Shown here: piece after piece, positions 57,811 to 64,000 of the stretch
How positions within the stretch are numbered: the first letter of the stretch is position 1
Layout: each line of letters starts with the position of its first letter
Source of the DNA: Chenopodium formosanum
Taxonomy: Eukaryota > Streptophyta > Magnoliopsida > Caryophyllales > Amaranthaceae
NCBI GenBank assembly: GCA_024500155.1
Contig: CM044876.1
Span: 8,313,001-8,377,000 of the forward strand
Direction of reading: 5' to 3'
Length of the DNA stretch: 64,000 nucleotides
Notes under the pieces: model-generated
Database searches by the model: none
The model's input: the letters and a program-made list of their open reading frames with translations, nothing else
What the model was told of the DNA's origin: nothing
Made by a program: the position numbers and the translations under genes

Positions 57811-58397
57811 CAGTGGCGGATCCAGGATTTTCGAACTGGTGAGTCACCATCAATAATTGATCACTTATTTCAATCCAAAAATTATATATTTATATAAAAA
57901 AAAATATATATTTCACCAAAATGATTTCAATCCAAAAAATAGGACATCAAAATCCATACTACAATAGTACTTAAAAATTCAATCTTACAAGTCAAAAGTA
58001 CGTACTCCAAATAAATATTCCGTAACATGTTGCAAACAAATAGTACTATAAAATTATTACATTAAATTAACTTTATGATTTTTTACTTAATTGCTAAGCT
58101 TTGTGGGAAAATATTAAAATTGGTTGCGCAAATATATATATAAATAGAAATAAGAATTATTAAAAAAATTATACGGAGTACAAAAAAAAAAAGTGAGATA
58201 ACTTAAGAGACCAGTTATTAAATATAATAGGTCTCTTTAATGAAAAAAGAAAGCACCGCCAAATTCAATGTAAGCAGAAAAGAGACCGGTCTCTTTGATA
58301 TTTAAAAAAATCTAATATTTTTCATTTAAAAAAAAATAATTTCTTTTTTACTGGTGAGTCACATGACTCACCAAGCACCTACATAGATCCGCCCCTG
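57811..58397. mobile_element. Non-autonomous hAT element, 587 bp
   Basis: The ends CAGTGGCGGATCCAGG and inverted CAGGGGCGGATCTATG are flanked by a perfect 8-bp duplication ACTTACTT (57803-57810, 58398-58405). An 8-bp duplication and CAG(T/G)G ends are hAT hallmarks. Near both ends the motif actggtgagtcac occurs. No transposase is present. Confidence 0.9.
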
Positions 58398-58405
58398 ACT
58401 TACTT

Positions 58406-59416
58406 CACAATATATATATAATGACAATGAGATTTCTTTGCCCTTTTATAATTACCACAACAATTGATCTCATTTTGACCATTTATAATTACCATAACAA
58501 TAGATGTATGAAGATATTATTAAATTAAGAGATCAAAGTTTATTAATGTTCCGCGGCCGAGCTTCGACAAATCATTATTGACACAAAATTTTGGCAGAGT
58601 CAAGCAAGCTAAATAGGAAACTCCAAACATTTTTACTTGGCTGTAATTGTTATTAAGCTCTTGAAGTTGCAAATCAATGGCACTTAGAAATTCAGTGTAC
58701 ATTTGAAAACTTAGCGAAAAAGTCTTTTGATCTCCCAATATCTAAAAGTGGGGCCGTAGATGGATAAATCATTATTAAAGAAAAATAATTAATTATTTCC
58801 AAATTTGGTCCTTTATAAGTATTTTCTAACAAAATTCCTTTGAAAATATACGCATCCACTCACTTTGCAATTTTCTCAGTGATCCAAAATGTCCCCCTCT
58901 TCCATCCTAGGGATGACCATTCATAGATTTAGATCACATTTAGGTCACTTTTGGGTTGTACTATAAGTCTATAACATAATATTATGATTATTACAAAAAA
59001 ATAATATGGACTAAATTATGTTGACTTTGAAATGTTCGGTTAGGTTCAAGTTGGGTTTAGACTTCTTGATAACTCCAGATTGGGTCGGATTATGTATTGC
59101 CAACCCTACACCAGTACACCACATACTACTTATGTTCTAGCCACTCTAGCCCACAAGCATGAGATTGCTTCACCTGTTTAACAAACATCATTTAACCCTA
59201 ACATATATTTGGGTTGCAAATAAATTGAATTTGGGCTATATATTCAATCAATTATCTTTACCCAACCCAAAACAATACAAATTTTTGCAAATGGATAATC
59301 CAAAATTCTAAAAAATAATTAAAAAAATAAAACGAAACTCCCAGAAAATTCTTTTTGTTTTTTTTTTTTTTAGATAATAAAAAAAGAAAATAAGAAGAGT
59401 TGAGAAAAGGAAAGAG
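58406..59416. other. Intergenic region and PIMT promoter side
   Basis: No gene or complete element. 58900-59115 contains gggttgggtcgg-like degenerate repeat DNA. No clear TATA box is seen near the PIMT start. Confidence 0.45.
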
Positions 59417-62400
59417 ATGCCATTACTCTCATCTCCTATGTTGGCGTATGGTTACCGCTATCGTGCGCCATATTACAAGCAATTTCTTCCCGTTTCTTCT
59501 CCCACGTTTCAACTCCACTCTCCTCTCCTTCTGCCACGTGTCACCTCTTCTCTCTTCAATTCTTGCTCTCCTCTTCCCACCACGGGCAACTCTCTTCTCT
59601 CTCGCATGGAGGTTCTCTTTCTCTTTCTATCTATTTCTTTCATTTTTTAATTTCATTATTTTATTGGGTTTTTTTTTTTTTTTTAATTTAGAAAATTATT
59701 TTTATTTTTGGCGTAATTTGTGACAGAGAAAGGTGTTTGGTTTGGTCCTACTTGTTTTGATTTCCAGCGTGTTAATGGTAATTTGGGTTTTTTGTATTTT
59801 GAGTCAATATCCCACAAAATTATGGGGTTTCTTATGATTTTATTTGATGATGAATGTGTCAAATTTTGTAATACCATGAATGTTTTGTTAATAAGATGAA
59901 TGGGTTTAGGTTGATTTTACTAATATAAGGTGTTGAATTTGTATCATTATCATGTAGATGATTATATTTGACTCTTGATTATTGACATGTGATTATTGAT
60001 ACATGTGATTAAGTGTTGTAATTTGGCTAATTTGTGAAAATTCCCATGCTTCTGACTCCAAATGAAGTGCCCAAATGTTGCTTCTTATGTTATTGGAGTG
60101 TCGAGGGTCTGACATGGGTACTTGAGCTGAAATAAAGTGGTTTAGTCAGTAAAATAGTTGGCATTGCTTTGTTTGATTGAGTTTCGTCTACATCACTACC
60201 CTTTGCGACTCCCTATGCCAAAAAATAAGTACTTGGACTTTGTAATTTGGTGTTGTATATGTAAAAATCAATGGCTGTACAGAAAGGCTTGAATAAGCTG
60301 AAGAGATTTTAATAATACTAGTACTTACATGAATATTGTACAAGATGGTGGTCTTAAGCACTCTTTAAGGTCTTCTACTGATTTTCGTTGCTTATAATTA
60401 TAGTCTTAATTAGGAAAAAAAAAAAGATTTAGCTTTTTGTTGTAAGTCATATTTGGCTTATGATGCTGTATTAAATCTTTGAAATGAATTAGGATGATGT
60501 AGGTAATTTAATTTGATACTAGTGAGAACTCAGTAATAAAAAATTGGAGGCTGGTATAGTGAAATGTTCATTATACAGTGACCTGTTAGTTTTTAAGTGC
60601 TGTCATTGTTGTTTTGGAATCCTTTGTTTGGGGGTATGAGTTCTCACTATCAGCATAAATCAGATGAATTTGTGGCTGAATTGAATATACTGTGTTGAAT
60701 TTTGTAAACAAACACTTGAACAGCCTGCAAAGACTTTTGGTCTGATGGCTTGGAAGGTTTTGTTGTACTCGTTTATTGCTTGCACTCTGACTGATATCAT
60801 GTTTGTGTTTCACTTGAGTAAAGTGTTTGTTTATTTAATTTCGTGTTTTTTCTATCTGCAGAAATACTTTTCTGGGTCTGGCGGTGACATGAATCGAAAC
60901 AAAGGTATGGTGGATCAGTTACGGCGCTGTGGAGTTTTTAGATCTGAGAAGGTAGCTGAAGTTATGGAAACTATTGATAGAGGTTTCTTTGTTCCTGATG
61001 GAACTCCGGCTTATGCGGATAGCCCCATGCCGATAGGCCATAATGCAACAATATCTGCTCCTCATATGCATGCAATGTGCCTTGAACTGTTACTGGAAAA
61101 CCTGCAGCCTGGGATGCATGCTTTAGATGTTGGTTCAGGTGATTTTCTGCTTCATATGCTTGCCTATGCTTTCTCATTTTGCTCTTTTCTGTATAGACGT
61201 GTTTATTTCAAGTTCATAAAATATATCGATAATAAAATGAAATGTATATGTGTATTATTACATGCAATGTCTCTAATACAGTTCCTGTTGGTCAGTTGAT
61301 ACATCTTCATCAATGTAATGTATTTCTTCATTCATTTTCATTACCACTTACTCGTACTACCTTTCTTGTGGGTATGATTCATAATGATAATGATGGACAA
61401 CTAATACTAGCTATTGAACCCTTGTCATTATGGGTATTTTCTTAGACTTATCACCAGATGTTATAGACTATCTACTGCTTGAAGGATCTTGTTAACATAT
61501 CTATGCTTTTTATACTCTCTCCAATGTGCCTGTTCCTCAGAGGTGGAGTTCCGTTGTGACATCAAATGTGTTAGAACTTCTAATTTTCTAAAGCCTTGAA
61601 GGTTGCTTCTGTACTTTTATCATGTGACTAGTTTTTGTTAGGCTGAGAACATATTATACCGAAGCAGATAGGATTTTTTATCTGCCACTGAACTATCTGA
61701 TTGAAATTTCTGATTTCCTCTTCCTCTTTTTTCATGAACATGAAGTAAAGTTGGCATTTCATTCTAATCACCCTAAGCATCTCTAAAAGGGAAGAGAACA
61801 AATTGTTTGTATACCTGATTTCCTTGACAAGGTGGTTACCATAGATATATTTTGCTGATGAAAGCAATTAAAGTTGTATGAGGAAGACTAGGCGATGATG
61901 TGCTGATAACAAACAAGCATGATCAAGCCTGGTGTACTTTAAACTCTAATTGAATTGAATTGTTGAGGATGAGGGATTGAGGATTGAGTTTGAGAAAAAT
62001 AATAAATAAATGGAATTGATTCTATCATTCAATAGTTTCAATGCTTCGTCATCAGTTAAACACCCTTTAAATTGGCTGCGATTAGTTTAGCCCTGTTTTA
62101 TACTCTGCAAGTGAGTGATGTTGCTAATATATTACTGCTTTTTGCTTGCAGGCACAGGATACTTGACTGCATGTTTTGCAATGATGGTTGGATCAGAAGG
62201 TCGTGCGGTTGGCATTGAGCACATACCTGAACTGGTCAATTGGTCTATTGAAAATATCAAGAAAAGTAAAGCTGCTCCTTTGCTGGAAGGAGGATCCTTG
62301 TCTGTTCATGTTGGTGGTAAGATCACAAAGCAGTTTCACTTTACTCTATGATTTCTTTTCTTTTTGTCCTATAATATATTAGCATGTGTAATATTTTCTG

Positions 62401-62747
62401 AATATATTGTATGGTGTTACCAATAGGTTACTATATGCTGTTTATGATGTTGCAATTCATTTCTTCTAACGCAATGATCGTATGGCAATGTGGTGATAGA
62501 TGGAAGGCTAGGATATCCTGAGGCTGCGCCTTATGATGCGATCCATGTTGGTGCTGCAGCACCAGAAATTCCGAAGGCTTTGGTTGAGCAGCTGAAGCCT
62601 GGTGGCAGATTGGTGATTCCTGTGGGAACCTACTTCCAGGATTTGAAGGTGATTGACAAAAAGGAGGATGGCTCTCTCAGTGTCAAAACTGAAACTTCCG
62701 TGAGATATGTTCCACTGACCAGTCGGGAGGAGCAATTGCGGGGTTAA
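59417..62747 (+). CDS. Protein-L-isoaspartate O-methyltransferase (four exons)
   Basis: Exons are 59417-59611, 60862-61138, 62152-62316 and 62500-62747, all with GT-AG borders and matching phases. The product has 294 residues. It uses S-adenosylmethionine to methylate L-isoaspartyl residues, starting their repair to aspartate, which matters for seed longevity and stress. The enzyme core starts at an internal Met64 (ME-KYFSGSGGDMNRNKGMVDQL). Key motifs are DRGFFVPDGTPAYADSPMPI, NATISAPHMHAMCLELL and the SAM-binding LDVGSGTGYLTACFA across the exon 2/3 junction. EHIPELV, YDAIHVGAAAPEIP, LKPGGRLVIPVG and VRYVPLT follow. Residues 1-63 form a Ser/Leu/Pro-rich, acid-poor extension like an organelle transit peptide, resembling the longer PIMT2 class of Arabidopsis. 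Met64 could start a cytosolic form of about 231 residues, the standard length. Confidence 0.93.
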
Positions 62748-64000
62748 TTGAACTCCCTTCAGCTTATCATGCTCTATATTGATCATCTTTTTTTTTTTTT
62801 ACTTTTCATCTGCCAAGACGTTATGTTATGAGTTATGTTAGTATGGAGTTCCCCCTGTTTTTGTAAATATTGACAGAATGGTTGGGGCAAGTGTATCATC
62901 ACTTGATTTACCTCAGAATGACTCCCTCCTCCATCTAATTACAGATTAGGTGAATATATTCATATAATTTGAAAGACGAACTAGTGGTGCACAATAGAAT
63001 GTACTAAGAACAGGAGATGAAGGTACAGGTGGGTCGTTGTCCGGAGTAATGGAGCTCATCTACTTGCAAGTCATGACACCACCATGTTGTGCTTGAGCAT
63101 CACTAAAGATTTGTGTGTAATACAGGTTATTTTGCCAACTGTATTTTGCATACATTGTACGAGCATGAATTTTCATGTGTAAAGATTTGCTCTGTTTAGT
63201 TGCATTAGGGGAAAAGTTAAATTTGTTCAGTTATGGGAAGGGAAATATTTGGGGTGAATTTTTGATGATTGGCAATGTGATGACTATGCTTCTGTATGCT
63301 CCCATACAGGCCAATGGTATGGTAATTCTACCATTGATTATCTCGGCATGTAAGTGAGCATGCCCAGAGTTTATCAATGGAAAAGAAGGGGTTCTTCATT
63401 ACAATTTGTTTCATTGGTTTTACTCGAAACACAAAAATCTATGCGGTATACAAAGACTTGACATGATGAAGGCGTCATTGTCTTAAAACTTGGAGACAGT
63501 TGAAAACCACTATGCTGCTTGAAGGAAGTTATGTAAATTCTAAATTAATAATCCAACACCCTAAAATATTTTTCAAAAAACGCATCTGAGTACATAAAGA
63601 AACAGACATCAAGATGACAGGACCGAGGGAAGCAAAGGGTGCAATGGGCAACTTATTGATCCTAAGGCCTTGCCTGGATTGAGAGGAGCTGTTAGGGGGT
63701 AATGATTAGGAGGGAAATTATAAGGGTGGACTAATTTAAGGAGGTAACAATTAAGAGGGACTAATTTGAAGCAAGTTTGGTAAAAGGTAACTTATTACAG
63801 GATATAAGTGTTCTTACGTTTGGTATTATTAATTTATATAGAGCACTATTGCTATGCTTCCATTCAAACCATCATTTTTTATTTTTTTTTTGAACAATTT
63901 TTTTTTTTTTTTTAACAAATCAAACCGTCAAATATCATATACAACAAGCATGAAATTAATTCCTAAGATTATGAAGCAATTCAGTTACAACATGAAAAAA
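62748..64000. other. 3' flank of PIMT and window end
   Basis: No gene recognised. The sequence from about 63664 (aaggccttgcctgg) may be one end of a MITE whose other end lies outside the window. Poly-T tracts occur at about 63879-63914. Confidence 0.45.

Overview
This is a eudicot nuclear window. The genes have GT-AG introns and plant-specific families, the DNA is AT-rich, and class II TE remnants and recurring tacggagta / ctccgta motifs are scattered through it. Those motifs are frequent in Amaranthaceae (spinach, beet, quinoa relatives); the species call is inference. Five host genes look recognisable and largely intact. They are a single-exon JINGUBANG-type WD40 protein (10088-11350, +), MHF2/CENP-X in six exons (21793-24214, +), SOBIR1 (24674-26581, -), a seven-exon sieve-element-occlusion (SEO) gene (49523-52712, -) that carries an in-frame stop at an exon junction, and protein-L-isoaspartate methyltransferase in four exons (59417-62747, +). 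A nuclear tRNA-Thr(UGU) gene (21562-21633, -) lies divergently next to MHF2. A truncated F-box start (28266-28355, -) is a gene relic.

The rest is mostly transposable elements. 1950-8725 is a complete Ty1/copia element with LTRs that look identical, a 5-bp target duplication, separate gag and pol ORFs and a long leader. 11976-13809 and 32017-33628 are non-autonomous CACTA elements with 3-bp target duplications. 33813-47993 is an LTR element on the minus strand with no coding capacity. A second non-coding LTR element (38267-46606, +) is nested inside it. Small elements include three related MITEs with TTA-type target sites built from TTCAG pentamer arrays (14794, 16470, 56810), two Stowaway-like hairpins (9503, 13897), a hAT-type element with an 8-bp duplication (57811-58397), and a 397-bp terminal-inverted-repeat element (55848-56244).

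The most striking locus is a secreted proline-rich repeat protein gene on the minus strand, broken into three parts by transposons. Its TATA box is at 48001-48008, its 5' UTR and signal peptide are at 33629-33812, and its mature repeat domain is at 31348-32013. The 14.2-kb nested LTR pair sits three bases downstream of the TATA box. A CACTA element sits exactly between the signal peptide and the mature domain. All parts are collinear, in frame and bounded by target duplications.

The genes are not functionally linked: MHF2 serves DNA repair and centromeres, SOBIR1 immunity, SEO phloem sealing, PIMT protein repair, and the WD40 protein probably pollen. Coordinates of splice sites, LTR ends and target duplications were read by eye from the sequence. 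Family names come from remembered protein motifs, not a database search.
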